A stretch of DNA of 64,000 nucleotides from Metallyticus violacea (GCA_030762175.1 CM060843.1:29966501-30030500); one strand, 5' to 3'; shown: positions 33,630-46,175, counted from the first letter of the stretch. The notes: a model not told the origin generated them from the letters alone. Made by a program: numbers and translations.

Positions 33630-33980
33630 AAGAGTTACCCGACGACGTTGCGTCGCCGGTGCGGTGTCCCGCCGCCAGTCCACTCCATGGCGGAGGGTAG
33701 AAGAAAACCCCAAGTATGTCGCGAGACAAGGCGAGACGAGACTTATAACGGCGACGTTGAAGGATGATGCTGGAGGTCAGCACCCAACGCTGCTCTGGAC
33801 TGCAATGCGACAGCCGGGCTCTTTCGCCGGGGCTTTATATTGTCCCGGAGCGCCAGCCCCGCCCCCCTCGCCCCACCATTGGTCCGACACGCCTCCTTCA
33901 ATTCGGTCCACACCACTGCAGGATCAATTCACCTTGTAGCAAGGTCACACCGGGGGGAGGTATCTTCCCTATGGTAATTT
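33630..33980 (-). promoter_or_regulatory. GC/CpG-rich promoter-like block, possible solo LTR
   Basis: This 350-bp block is far richer in G, C and CpG than anything around it. Read on the minus strand it has an ordered core promoter: a CCAAT box (ATTGG on plus at 33878-33882), a GC box (CCCCGCCCCC on plus, 33857-33866) and a TATA box (CTTTATATT on plus, 33833-33841). Its edges show a short inverted pair, GTTACC near 33635 and GGTAAT near 33972, like degenerate LTR ends. No internal retroelement coding sequence adjoins it, so a solo LTR or a host CpG-type promoter are both possible. Confidence 0.35.
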
Positions 33981-33999
33981 CTTTTCTTGGAAACACATG

Positions 34000-34880
34000 C
34001 ATCACTGGACACTTGTTCTGCACATAAAAACCCTTTGAGGATGATATTGCAAACTTTCAAACATCTGCCGTGTTCCTATCTTCTAAAAGTGTTTGAACGT
34101 TTTGAAAATGTCGGTTTTCTGGAATATATTAGATGAAATCCACAAGCCGCTAGCGATTTGCACTTGAACGCAAAATTCCTACAGGCAAATCCAAGATCAG
34201 AACCTTTAGAACTGTGCAAAGTTCGCCTTCCCATCTCTGTTGGCGGTCAAGTTCGCCCTCACAGGAGTTTCTGATGCACAGCCCTAAAGTTGACTTCCGC
34301 TACCGAAGTTCATTCTAGTACAGTACTCCAAATTTGTCTTTGACATGTAGAATGTTTACCAGCGCTGCGAACACTCCAAGCAGATTTTAAGGCAAAGCTT
34401 ACATTGCCATAGACTTAAACCAACTGGCACGGTATTTTCCTCATAAAAGTTTTGATTGCAGGTTCATAGCGCCTTTCTTCATAGAGTCGGTAAGTGAGCA
34501 AATTAAATTGCGTTGTTATTGATGTTCTGGTTTGAACTTTTTCTTCAATGCAATTTTGAGTAATTTGCATCATGTTTCTTAGCTAACACTCTTAACGCTC
34601 TTATTTCACCATTGTCGACAGTTAAATTCTTGCAAATCCAAATCGGTTCTTCACTCTTTTCGGAAATAGAGACACAATGCAGCTGCGCATTGGAATATCA
34701 AAACCAACTATTGTAGCAGTAAGTCACATTTGTTAAAGAGAAGACCATAAGGACTGTGCTTAAAGAACAATTCCGTTTTTACTAAGGTTATTTGCCTGAG
34801 AGTTTAGACCAAAGATTTTTTAATACTATAATATACTATACCATTATCCGAAAGATATTGTGAATGAAAAACAAACTGAA
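34000..34880. other. Noncoding stretch
   Basis: Nothing recognised. 34150-34460 is less AT-rich, with a repeated AGTTCGCC motif near 34219 and 34250. Confidence 0.4.
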
Positions 34881-34884
34881 ATGG

Positions 34885-34985
34885 AAGTAGTTAATGTTTT
34901 ACAAATATTACGGAAAAATGCACCATATTTGCTGAAATTTTGGATGAAACTACAGACGGGAAATTAAGCCTAATAATAACTACTT
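34885..34985 (+). pseudogene. hAT-like transposase scrap
   Basis: A plus frame reads FAEILDETTDGKLSLIITT. This resembles the 'FSIxxDETTDxSxxEQL' block of hAT-type transposases (DUF4371-like). Only about 30 residues are readable and both sides are frame-broken, so the call is tentative. Confidence 0.35.
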
Positions 34986-35119
34986 GAAAAGTAGACACTC
35001 TGAAAATTAGGAACATGTACATGATAGAAAAGGGTTTTCCATAGTATAACAACGCATTTAGTTTCATTTTATATCGCTCTTGAAAATAAAGGAAGCAATT
35101 CTTAGCGTTCATACTCATA

Positions 35120-37010
35120 TTTAGAGCATTTTAATCCACTATACCTTTTCATAGCAAATAGCACTAATTATTAGCCACATAATGGCAAACATTAATAGTC
35201 TTCTTATTTTTTTTTTATCATTCCTCGGCTTATGGTATGTTAGAACGTTGCACCGAAGCGTTTTATATAAAAATTAATTTTAGAAAGGGAAAGTTGTCAC
35301 GCAATACACTTAAAAGAGAACAAGCTCTTCGATAGTTTTGAACTCATGCATAAAGACTCCACCATAAGTCCAAATAACATCATGTTGCACCCACCTAGAG
35401 TCACATGGGTTTCAAAGTATTGTTGGGAAATTTTCATAAAACGCACTTTGTTTAACTTTTTATACATATGTACCTGTTTTTTTTTTTGTTCACGATTTGT
35501 ATTTAAAAATTTAATACATTTACTAGATTAAATGAACAGTACACATAGAAATACTGTCCATTCAAAATGTAAGTATACAAATTGGAAATTATGTTGACAG
35601 TTACATTAAATTTAATTCATAATGGCTACAACTTACCGTGTTGTCATTATCGTGCTATGTGCTACCTCCAAAATGGCGAGCTTTACGAAAGATAGTTTTC
35701 ATTTTATGGTTTTTGAACTCCTATGGATATTTTTCGAAAGTGAAACATTATTGCAATACCGTTTTAGAACTTCAAAATTACTAAAACTTTGTTCTGCATT
35801 GTTATCTTTTTGCGATTTTCATCCTTCTTCCGCGTTTTTTTAATGTAGATATCCTTGACCTTCCTTTCTTTTCGGTAACCACTTCGAAGTTTTTTTATCG
35901 TTGGTTTTTGGTTCTCCATTTGCAGTTTATATGACTTCTATATTCTTATAGACCTTTTACGTCAATTTTATTTCTTGATTTTCAGTTATCTAGGCAGGAA
36001 TTTAATGCTTTTCTTAAACAACACAGTTACTGTGGGTTTTAATTATCTTAACTTTATTTCTAATTTCTAATTAGACATATTACATATTACACACAAATTA
36101 TAAAAGTATGCATTCCACTTATCATTTAATATAATTCCTTCACTATTCTATTTATAATTTTTCATCCTCGTGTGTGGAATTTGTGACTTTTTCTAGCGTT
36201 GCATTCTTCACATGCCTATTTTCTCTGACATTTTCTTTTGAAACAAAGTTCCTAGTTACTTTACCAAACTATTTTTCATGCACCTTTCTAAATTATCTAT
36301 AATTCACATATATTCTAGTCGTGCATTAAAATACCGCTGTTTTAATTCGCTATAACTCAGCAACATTAACGCAAAATTAACAATCAATTGGCTTTCATTA
36401 ATACTGCTGCTATTATAATAAAATATTTTTGGAGGAAATTAACTTTCAAATTTGTAGACATGGAAATTTTCTATCGGCTATACGTTTTAATTAAAAAAAA
36501 GTATATGTATGATTTGAAGCGTTTATGAGAAAATTAATCCAAAATATGGGGAATTTAGCTTATATAGTTAATGGTATTTTTCGTTTATGGTGGTTATGGA
36601 GGTACTGATTATGTTAACTTGGCAGTGAGGGGTTTTTGGTGGAAGGGTATATATGTTTAACATTTTAAGTTACCTTATCTTGAGACGATGAATGAAAACT
36701 TTGGCGCCTAAAGCCTGACATCCGCTTTTTCTCAAGATAAAGGAACATTACGAGCAAACCATCCAGGAGTTTTTCTTACCACTTTGAGCTGAGAAGAAAT
36801 TCGCAGCCAGAGCTTTTAAATTTTTGTTTTTTACAAATTCTTGTTCTTATTTTTTAGGTGGAATATTTGTCTTTACGTAACAAGACTTTCACCTGATGAT
36901 TTTTTATTAAAAATTCTATTTTTATCTTTTTATTTCTTTTACTGTTAACAAAGTTGAAATTTTAAATTCATTTATTAATTATTATAAAAATATATGGACA
37001 TTTGTTTGTT
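35120..37010. other. AT-rich noncoding stretch
   Basis: No motif recognised. Short homopolymer runs of T lie near 35208 and 35478. Confidence 0.45.
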
Positions 37011-37014
37011 ACGT

Positions 37015-37098
37015 TCAGGATTTGAACCTTCGCTCCTCGTATTTACAGCTGGCTTCGGATCAGCGAAGTGGCCAACTGAGCCTTAGAGGTTGGCCTGT
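37015..37098 (-). repeat. tRNA-like sequence (SINE head or tRNA pseudogene)
   Basis: On the minus strand AAGGCTCAGTTGGCC fits an A box and D arm, CTTCGCTGATCCGAAG can fold as an anticodon stem with a six-base loop, and GGTTCAAATCC is a perfect B box. A CCA end and a good acceptor stem are lacking, and AT-rich DNA follows. A functional tRNA gene is unlikely. Confidence 0.5.
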
Positions 37099-37129
37099 GT
37101 GAAACGATGGTGATGGTAATGATGGTGCT

Positions 37130-37360
37130 TTTTTATTGATTTATTTATGGACGCTCTTTAACATCTCAGGTCATCAGCGTCCCATTCAACTCATGGCGTG
37201 AAACAGCCGGCAAATTTTGCTCAGAGGCCTCTCTTTCAGGCTTGAGGTTCTTTTATGTGCCATAAATGTACGACACGGGACCCATGGCTTTACTTCCCTT
37301 CCGAAGGAAGCCATACTTAGGATTTTTACTCCCGAAAAAATCCATCGGTCCTGGCCGGGT
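37130..37360 (-). mobile_element. SINE1 copy D, 5'-truncated
   Basis: Body and tail match SINE1, but the tRNA head is missing: the element stops just before the B box. Flanks taatgatggtgct (37117-37129) and taatgatgatgct (37361-37373), 12 of 13 identical, look like a target duplication. That would mean it was inserted already truncated, although the site is a GATGGT-rich simple repeat. Confidence 0.85.
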
Positions 37361-37379
37361 TAATGATGATGCTGATGGG

Positions 37380-39010
37380 CGGGGATGGTAATGATTATAC
37401 AAGAGCTTGTTAACCACATTGCTGATATTAAGTTAAAATACGTTTTCAGAGACTACGAAGCATCGATTATATATGTCAAAGGTAATTCATGTTCCATTGT
37501 AAGTCATGTTTAAAATGATTATTTTCCACGCACACAAATAACAGCTGATAGGATGATGTTTATTACTAGAGTGCATCATTATATACAGCTACTTTGATAC
37601 TGTGGCGCCCTTGCGACAATCTATTGTTTGTGTTTCTCTCTCTTTCTCATACAGACTGATTACCATGTTGGCAACATTTGCCACTAACGATTACAATTTC
37701 TACACAAATGCGCACGCGCATGCAGTACACACATAAACACACACAATGTACACAGGATTCGTTGACTTTCTTTAGCGCAGTGGCCGGCAGTTGCGGCATT
37801 GCAACCGCTTACGACTCTTTGCGGTAAAGAGACTCGGCGATTTTTCTGTACGTGTGGCTGTTTCTGTGATACATTTATTGCTTTGTAAATTCCATTCTCA
37901 TATCACGAATAGAGCTAATTTTCAATGGAATAAAGTTCTAATTTGCCATTTACCTTCATTTGAAAACAAATATTATATTCCTACCTACTAACTGCATATT
38001 ATTGATATTATGCATCTCTGCTTTATTGGCGCTGTTAGATCTTGATTCTTATCCTCTAAAATTTAATAATTTGTTTCCTATTTATACCTGGACTATTGAA
38101 ATTAAAATTCTGACCAAAAGAGCACTTATCTACTTGTTTAATCAATGTCTAATATAAAGCTATCCACCATATTTAAGAATTTTCTCTACAATATTCAATT
38201 GCCCATTTACAATTGAACCCTCTCTTAATATTCAAGTATAACGTTCGAAAGTTGCTCTCTCATACTTTCCATTGAAACTTCTTTTGTTAGTTTTCTCACC
38301 AAATTTGAAACCTATTTACTTTAATTGCTTGTTTTCCTACAGCTGAATTGTATAAACAACAAGAAATCAAATATATACATTAAGAAATGACACAATACAG
38401 TTATACGCGGTCCGACATATTATGAATAAATGAGTAAGCATTTCCAATAGAGGGTTGAATTATTAACTTAATAGAAAGAGAGATACCAGAAGACCGCAAA
38501 AGAGATAGAGATGTGGTGAGGATACAGATAGATAATGAATACGATTATCCTTTCATTGTTTTTGGTTACAGTCAAGTGAATGGAATTAAATATGTTTAAG
38601 AAAATAAATGTTGAAATTTGCCAGTAGATAGAACATACGTATTTAGTGTTAAATTGCTAACAATAATTGTTATGATGTAAAAACTGTACTTGATGTTCAG
38701 GAGAAACCGTAACAGTAATTAGCAGCATACCTGATCACTCAAATAGTAACAGTTGATTACTTTTTAAAATAAAGATGATGTTTTAGTGAATGAGTGGCGT
38801 AAGGACTAGCTTACTTTCTCTCCTCTCCTCAATATCACATATATTTTCTACTCGAATTTCGTAGTACACTTCCTCAGACTGGCATAAGTATAGCTGATTT
38901 TTTAGGTTGGTATTTAGGCTCGGCCACTTTCGGTTGAGGATGGAAATGTTGATTATATCTGCAGGATGATAATCACTAAATTACCCGGACAAAGTTCTTC
39001 GCTGAGAAAT
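37380..39010. other. Noncoding stretch
   Basis: A short CA/CG-rich patch (37700-37750) and T-rich sequence. The overlapping plus frames at 37791-38157 have no domain. Confidence 0.4.
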
Positions 39011-39014
39011 GAAA

Positions 39015-39098
39015 TCCTTCTGTCAAGAAAGGACCAGGAATCAAAACCCGAATCAGGAAATTATCCGTGGAGCCCAGAGAACTGGCTGATCGGTGACT
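39015..39098 (-). repeat. Possible decayed tRNA-like SINE head
   Basis: On the minus strand GATCAGCCAGTTCTCTGGGC and, at tRNA spacing, GGGTTTTGATTCC resemble degenerate A and B boxes. No second copy of the body was found. Confidence 0.3.
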
Positions 39099-39845
39099 AA
39101 TATACTGTTTTATATACTGCATCAAATCCATGAATATTTAGACATATTATTTATAACTAGGTCGTATAGAGCCTTCTGAGTATCAAAATGTTTGAAATTG
39201 GGGGTAAGATATCTTTGATTTATATGCATTAATTTCAAATGTGAAAAAAAAAATCCGACTTTCTAATACAGAATTTGGAGCTTTAAAACTGTAGAAGATT
39301 CGTGAAGGTCACATGAGGTGTATCTCTAGAAACACGAGCGATTATTTTGAAATGGTTAGATTCAGTGATTTCTGGCAGCATGATAAGGTATTTGTTTACT
39401 TTTGCTTCAGTTATGAGAAATTGTGAATAAATGCATTTGAATGGTTTCGGAAACTTAACATTTCCTAGATGATATTTTGAGATGTTGTACTTTATCTTAA
39501 TAAATGATACATGGAACTCCAGCACCAGCTTTATGTGATCAAATATGAGTTCTGGTCATATAATGCAAAATCGAAAATTCATTGCTTTCAAATCACAGAA
39601 CTTAGTCTCTAAAATAGAAAGAGCTTACCTTTCTTCAGATTAATATGCAAGCTATTCATCAATGGAAAGATAGAACATAGTGATACAAAATTGTGTGGTG
39701 ATAAATTACTAAAAATGGAGAATATGTTCAAGAAATTAAAGGGTGAATAAAAGCAAGAAAAATGCAATATTGGCTTTAAATAATCATCATATGGGCCACA
39801 TATTTCAAACTAATCATACATAAATGTATAACTATAAATTAAAAT

Positions 39846-40415
39846 AGGATGCCAAAAATGTATATACACTTCAAGCAAAGAAAAAACTGTGTTACATAAT
39901 AAACTGAATTTAAACAGAAAATAATGAGAACTAATCATCTCAGACTTTTACGGTTACAACAGTTGCCCAAAATGCCCCCCATCGGCGTCGATACACTTCC
40001 GAGTACCTTGACTACTGATTGAGCAACGTTTGCGAAAGTGTTCTCAGCGATTGCAGCACATGTCGTTTCAATTTCTTCCCGAAGTGCTGCCAATGTATCT
40101 GATTTTATACGTTATACATCCTTAATAGTTCCACATAGGTAGATCCGGAGAACGGTTCTGTTCTGTACACACGTCTCCATTGCCTTTGCACTTCAACAAC
40201 ATTCTCGGTTTTCCAATACCACTTTAAAATTGCTTTCCGGTATTCGAACGATGATCTTCGCTCTATTTTGTTGTAGCAACGCTAGCATAACGTAATGTGA
40301 GTCACATCTGTTTACAGAACATCGTACTAAATTTTACTGTTGTTTATCGGTCCAACTGCGAAATATATCAAATAGATATCTACTGTGAAAGTGTGTATAC
40401 ATTTTTTGGCACCCT
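39846..40415 (-). mobile_element. Internally deleted IS630/Tc1-type transposon
   Basis: Inverted termini of about 26 bp: the left GGATGCCAAAAATGTATATA (39847-39866) pairs with the complement of the right TGTATACATTTTTTGGCACC (40393-40412). Between them, on the minus strand, are only the two ends of a transposase: the N-terminal helix segment YRKAILKWYWKTENVVEVQR with QWRRVYRTEP, and the C-terminal LREEIETTCAAIAENTFANV leading to KCIDADGGHFGQLL and a stop. The whole catalytic core is missing. At about 570 bp it is a deletion derivative that would need an enzyme made elsewhere. Confidence 0.75.
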
Positions 40416-40429
40416 CGGTATTTCAACAT

Positions 40430-42045
40430 ATGAAATTTGGATGATAAAGTCGGCTATTACTTAAAGTTGTTAGCAATGAAAATAATTTTTGGAGTAAATC
40501 TTCGAGTTCTCCAGGAGGTATGAAAACTGTATTAAAATTAATATACTACATTCATTAACAGACCACGTGAATCAAAAGGAGCTTCAGTTGCAAGGGATTT
40601 ATCGAGTGATTGCCGCAGAAATTAATAAGAGTGGAGACCAGTCGGGACATGACAATAATGTAATCATGAATAATAAGATGAAAAGATGTGAAGGGAGTAA
40701 GAGTTGGAAGACAACTGTGCATACTTGTAAAGTTGCATAAAGTTAAAAAATGGTAAAGACATTTCAACTCATTGTCTTAGTGAATAACAAATTGATAATA
40801 TACCTTTGACTAAAGAAAACGCTTTATCTGCTGAAAGCTCTTATCTCCTTATCTCTTTTAACTTAAAGAGAGACGCTACTTTATATTAATTAATAGAATA
40901 TGTGAATTCAGGGGAAATAAAGCTGATTTTCCAATATGCTGCTGCACGAATTAGCTTTTCTTCCTTCCTCCTTTATTTGTTTCCCTCACTCTCTTCTTCA
41001 TTTATTTGCTGAATAAATCGTATAAAGGTGCATTTTATTTAAACAGTTTTTTCCAGTGATATATTTTTTCTTAGATCTTAAAACATGGCACCACAAACTG
41101 ATTGTTCCACAGCTTAAAAGGATTGCAAGGTAAAACTGTTAACCCTTTCCCTCTTATAATTCCTTTTCTCTGGGGATTGACCGATAAGTCCTAAGTAAGT
41201 TCTAATACTGCAGGGTATACTGACATAGGTTTTTCCGAAATTAGAAATGTTTCAATATCCGGTTTTTCTATTCCCGGTCTTTAAAGAATAAATGCTAGTT
41301 CGGAATATGTATAAACAGTTTACTGAGTAAATTAACTTTATTAATAATATTGCATTCTATGGTTAGAAATAAGCAGATTAATTTATGTTAGATCGTCATT
41401 TATAATACAATTTAACCAAGGTAGAAAGCTCAGGCTTTTAATGGTAGAATGAGTCTGAGGGAGATGCGTGTAGGGTTGTAAAGGATTGTATCCGCTCCTT
41501 TGTAACGTCGCCTGAGAACACTGCACCGCCGCAGCACAGCTATGACAGAGAAGTTGCCGAATGATCAGGGGTAGAATGTAAAACATACTGTTATACAGAG
41601 TATAATTGTATTATGTTTCAGCAAATGTTTGTTTTGTATAATCAGTATAATTACTATCAATAATACATTATCATTTTTGGTAATTTATAAATATTAAAAA
41701 ATACTGCAAAGTCCAAGGTGATGCATCAAGGTTAGCCATAACCGCGTACTAAACTTCTTGTCGTAGGGATGTTTCGGCAACCAGAATAACATAGCTGTAC
41801 AAATGATACAGGTTCTTAGACGTATCGTATAGTTGAAATCAATGGAACTTTGTTGCTGGAGCAATAGAAATTAAAAGTTCCACAAATTTTCCAGATAACT
41901 GGCACATTAATGTTTTAACAAATTAAAATATTAGGTAATTTTAAAATATAATTTAAATTCAGAATTCAGGGCTGATAATGAGCCTCCCTGATTGGAATTT
42001 GAGTTGCCATTAAGCAGACAGCGTAACTCCTATGTAAAGTGGGAA
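40430..42045. other. AT-rich noncoding stretch
   Basis: Nothing recognised. Frames are short and lack domains. Confidence 0.45.
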
Positions 42046-42052
42046 AGATGCT

Positions 42053-42480
42053 TTGCAGATCCCAAGCCCCCGCAGTACTTCTGACGTTACTACAAGTGTA
42101 CAAGGCCAGATATCTGAACCCCTCTCCTTGGGGAGTCGTTTAGATAGGTTGGATGCGATGGGGCAGTGTGTTCCTGCGACTCAATGGCAGGATAGTGTGT
42201 TGAGTTACTTCAAAATGTTTGAGTTACTCACCGGTCCAGCTGGGGAAGCTGATGATAGTTTAGGACACAGTGGTATTAGTAGCCTTGCAGGATGCGTTGG
42301 TGCTTTTAAATACAGTATGTACTTCTACCCTGTAATGGAGACTGGTTTTGGAAAGTATCGGTCTAATGAAAAATCCCATTTGGTAGTGACCTCCAACTAG
42401 TACCTCGCTGGGCATGAACAAGGATTTACATCGAATGTTCTGTACATCTTTCAGGGTGACAGCCGGTTCATTAAGCATTG
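42053..42480. other. Unrecognised block with long frames on both strands
   Basis: The plus strand is open for 115 codons (42053-42400) and the minus strand for 72 (42260-42478). Composition is less AT-rich than the flanks. The plus peptide contains SRLDRLDAMGQCVP and a GEADDSLGHSG stretch, the minus peptide SLFMPSEVLVGGHYQMG. Neither is a family I know. It may be a fragment of an unclassified transposon ORF. Confidence 0.3.
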
Positions 42481-42596
42481 ATCTTTCTGGGCTATAGTGC
42501 CAGAGATTATTATTGGTAGATTCCTAAAATGCGCAGTATTGGCAGTGTATTTGTTGTTTTGTTGTGTATTTTGTTGCTTAAAACTATGTATACTTG

Positions 42597-42646
42597 CTTG
42601 TTTTATTTACGGACGCTCTTTAACATCTCAGTTCATCAGCGTTGTA
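42597..42646 (-). mobile_element. SINE1 tail fragment (copy E)
   Basis: TTTTATTTACGGACGCTCTT and TAACATCTCAGTTCATCAGC are the complement of the SINE1 3' end. The rest is absent; it is a severely truncated insertion or a remnant. Confidence 0.8.
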
Positions 42647-42649
42647 TAC

Positions 42650-45600
42650 TTGTGTAAGAGATAACGTGCAGGGTCTAAATAAGGTAAATTCACGTTAAAA
42701 TGTCTTTAGAGGGAGCACCTGAAAATCGCAAGTAAAGCGAACCGTTTGTTAGACGGGAGATGTCCACCATTATATAATACAGTTATTATTTATATGAAAT
42801 ATATTTATTGTTAAATTTTTAAATATTTTAGCACTGTACTTTACAACTGATCCTCTCACTTTATTTGAAAAATTCACGCGTAAAATCGTATGGTAAATAA
42901 TTTCATTTTCTACGTGATTCAGTTACAAGTTTGTACCCACTCATATTTCAGCAGAAGAAGCACTGATATAATTTTCTTATTGCCCTCATCACTGTGAGGG
43001 CTTTTACCCCCGTGGTAATTGATTCATTGAGTTATTCCTCTTCTTCTTTCTCAACTGCAGCAAACGTTTCAACATCATTTAAACTGAATTAATTTCCTTA
43101 TTGTTTAGAAAATAAAAATACTTAAGTGAACTTTCCCAGCCTTTCGGAAGGGCATGGCATCCCTGTCCTCAGCATCATTGATTTTATCTGAAATGCGAGT
43201 AGTAGTTTCAGGTATGAACAATCGGAACCTTAGGAGTTAAATAAAAAGGGTCTTAATTAAGATAACAGTATCGTTCGCTGAACATATTAGCTTTAATCAA
43301 ATTATCGGATTTTCTTGCCCTATGAAATCCAACTATTCTGAAGCAGTTATTTATTGCGTGGCACTGAACTCTTTCCCATGCAGCGCTGATGCAATTTTGA
43401 CAGGGTCTTATCCTGCAGAAAAATTTGTCTGCGATAAAAATGCTTAAGAAATGTTATTATCATTGGTACGTGGGTTGAAGTCCAGTAATTGTACATGGAG
43501 GGGGGAAAGTAAGTATCACTTTCTTAAGGTTCATATGTTTAGGATGGGTAGGACAGTTTCCACCTAAAAACAGAATCTTGCATCTAGATTTCTCCATTTT
43601 GTTGTTCAGATCCTTTAAGCATTTAGAAAACAAAGTCCCAGTCACCAATGCGCCTGTTTATAAAAGTTGTTATATGCTTAACGTATTGTGACTTATCTCG
43701 CTTTATCAAAGGCAGTTTTTAAGAGGAGTCAGAATTTGCGGCCATAGACTTTGTTCGCTTGAAAACATGTGATTTTCTAACTTAAGCTTATAAAAAGAGC
43801 TACATGTGTGAACATATTATTGAGTTCGTGTTTCAAACTCAGATAAATTCATTTTACCAACACTAATCTCTCTTTTAGTGACAGATTATGATGTTTTTGC
43901 TTAAACCCGTTCAGCCAACCATTCGCAGTAGAGTATTCGAAGTACAATTTGCGCGCTATGTCACGTGTCTTTCCACTTCAAGAGTGATAAGCAAGTCGAC
44001 CATAACTCTCTCCAAGTCCCACATTTCACTTTCTTCCTTTTACATTCTCCTGACGTCACAGATGCAGTAATTGAATTGCGTCTTTTTATTGTTGTTCATT
44101 TTTCTTACTGTAGAAAAAGGAGCTTCTAGCACGATTGAAAAATTGTCAAATTACTCACCTACCTCCCGTGCATTAGTCGCCTCGTCTAGCTATTAAGCAG
44201 AATACAGAACTGTCCACAACTTCATCAACCATTCCATAATTTCCCTAGTATTCTTTTTAACTTTATTAACATAATTAGTGCATTTTTCAATTTAGTTTTT
44301 GAAAAGGTTTCATTAACTTTATCCGGAAATGAGGTTTCAGTAATTATTTCCTTCTTAAGCCGTTCGTTATCTCAACCGGAACGAACTAAAGATGCATGGT
44401 AATAGTTGTAGGCACAGCATGAGAATATTATTGACACGAAAATATTATTATCAATAAGGCATATATGTATATAGTTGAAGTAGGAATAGTTGGGTGGTGG
44501 GATGTTTATTATTGCCCCACTTGGTGGCCAGTTTGTCACTAGATTGTAGGTGGCGGGTATGGGAATGGGCTGTATGGTTGCTTCTATAAATATTTTAAGC
44601 CCGCTGATCTCCGCGCGACGGCAGCCACATGTATTTGGGCACCGAAAATTCCGAGACTGCGCCATTTTAGGCAAATTCTATTCATTTTATACACCGTGCA
44701 AAATCACGCTATCCACAGGCAACGGCGCGAAACACTCCCGCCAATTTTGTGTTAACGTTATTGAATTCCATTTCTATTCGCTGGAAAAAGTTTGGTCAAA
44801 CCAAGTGCTTCGCGATTCGTCAATTCGTCAATGAAATTAAAGATTTCATACCTTACTGTCAATTATTCTTTTACTCGGACACCTGCAACTTTGCCACCGA
44901 ACAGGCTGGTATCTCTGTCTGAGGCGGGGGCATTTCCAACCCTAGCTGTATACCAGAAGGAATTGTCTTGCATTGTCTGACTTTTTGCGAAGTCTTTCTG
45001 TGTTCGGAGAGAGACAAGAGTTTTTCCTTACCTTGTTACATTTCTGCACGTTATTTATTAAATATTACAAAAATTATACTTTATTAACGCATTTAAACAC
45101 TATACCATATTAATTATACATATACGAGATGTCATTAAAGTTCCTCCATTGAAAGAAAAGGCACAACATACTTGCACATAATTACAGATTGCTGATTCTA
45201 AAATTACAAATATTATTTATTTCAATTATTCTGTAATTGACGGGTAGCCTGGGACAGCTTCAGGCTTGACATTGCGATAGCGAGCATTATTTTCATCAAA
45301 TTTTAATCCAAAGAAAGCTTGGAATAATTTGGTTACGGATATTTATTTACATTTTTGAAACCCAATTCATGATAAGTCTATAATTTCTAATGGTAATTAA
45401 ACATTTTAACAAAGCCAACTTCACCTACAATATGACCTTTATCAGTCGAGGGCCTCTACTAATAAGTGCCAATGTGTACTATCAACAACTTGGTGAGCTG
45501 AAGATCTTATCAAAATATACAACTATTTTCCGTGTATTCTGAAATTTAGAATATTTTGGAGATAATGCACCTGCCAAGCCATATTTTCAATTATTTTGCT

Positions 45601-45745
45601 TTTAGATTGACATTTTCGCACGTAAATTCATTTCTTTTAGTAATATTCTCAATTCGCCACACTCTAAACTACTCTATTCTTGAAGAGCAGCGATTAGATT
45701 TCTTATAAATTTTTACTGATGTCACACTGCTGTTCTCATGAACTT
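42650..45745. other. Long stretch without recognised features
   Basis: Mostly AT-rich. The interval 44500-44980 is less AT-rich with open frames on both strands (minus 44372-44674, plus 44550-44834 and 44792-44980), none with a known domain. Confidence 0.4.
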
Positions 45746-45749
45746 GTAA

Positions 45750-46042
45750 GTCGGTCCGGGTGCTCTAGTGGTAACCATACTTGCCTTCTAAGCCCAAGAT
45801 TGCGGGTTCAATCCCGGCTGGAGTCGATGGGTTTTTTCGGGCGTAAAATCCTAAGCATGGTTTCCTTCGGAAGGGAAGTTAAACCGTGGATCCCATATCG
45901 TAGATTTGCAGCATGTAAAAGATCCTTAACCCTGAAAGACGAGACCTTTGAGCAAAATTTATCGGCCGTTTCATGCCCCGAATTGAATGGGGAGCTAATG
46001 ACCTGAGATGTTAAAGAGCTTCCGTAAATAAAACAAATAAAT
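45750..46042 (+). mobile_element. SINE1 copy F
   Basis: Full-length SINE1 with head (GTCGGTCCGGGTGCTCTAGT), B box GGTTCAATCCC (45805-45815), body and AAATAAAACAAATAAAT tail. It is more diverged than copies A and G and no clear target duplication was seen. Confidence 0.9.
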
Positions 46043-46084
46043 ATGAAATGGGCTTTTAACATTCCTCTTCGCAAGTACGTTGTC

Positions 46085-46175
46085 AAAGAAGGTGTTAGGG
46101 TTAGATGGATGATGAACGGGAATTGATCCGAGGCCTACCGAAATGCGAGTCCCAAGCGTGACAAGGGGGTTGTTA
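46085..46175 (-). mobile_element. SINE3 head fragment (copy B)
   Basis: On the minus strand GCTTGGGACTCGCATTTCGG and, after GTAGGCCTC, the B-box-like GGATCAATTCCC match the head of SINE3 at 27130-27180. It directly follows the tail of SINE1-F. Confidence 0.5.

Noticed and set aside
45719..46086. Frames of 92-95 codons on both strands
   Set aside because: They are translations of SINE1-F; similar frames recur at 55372-55713 for copy G.
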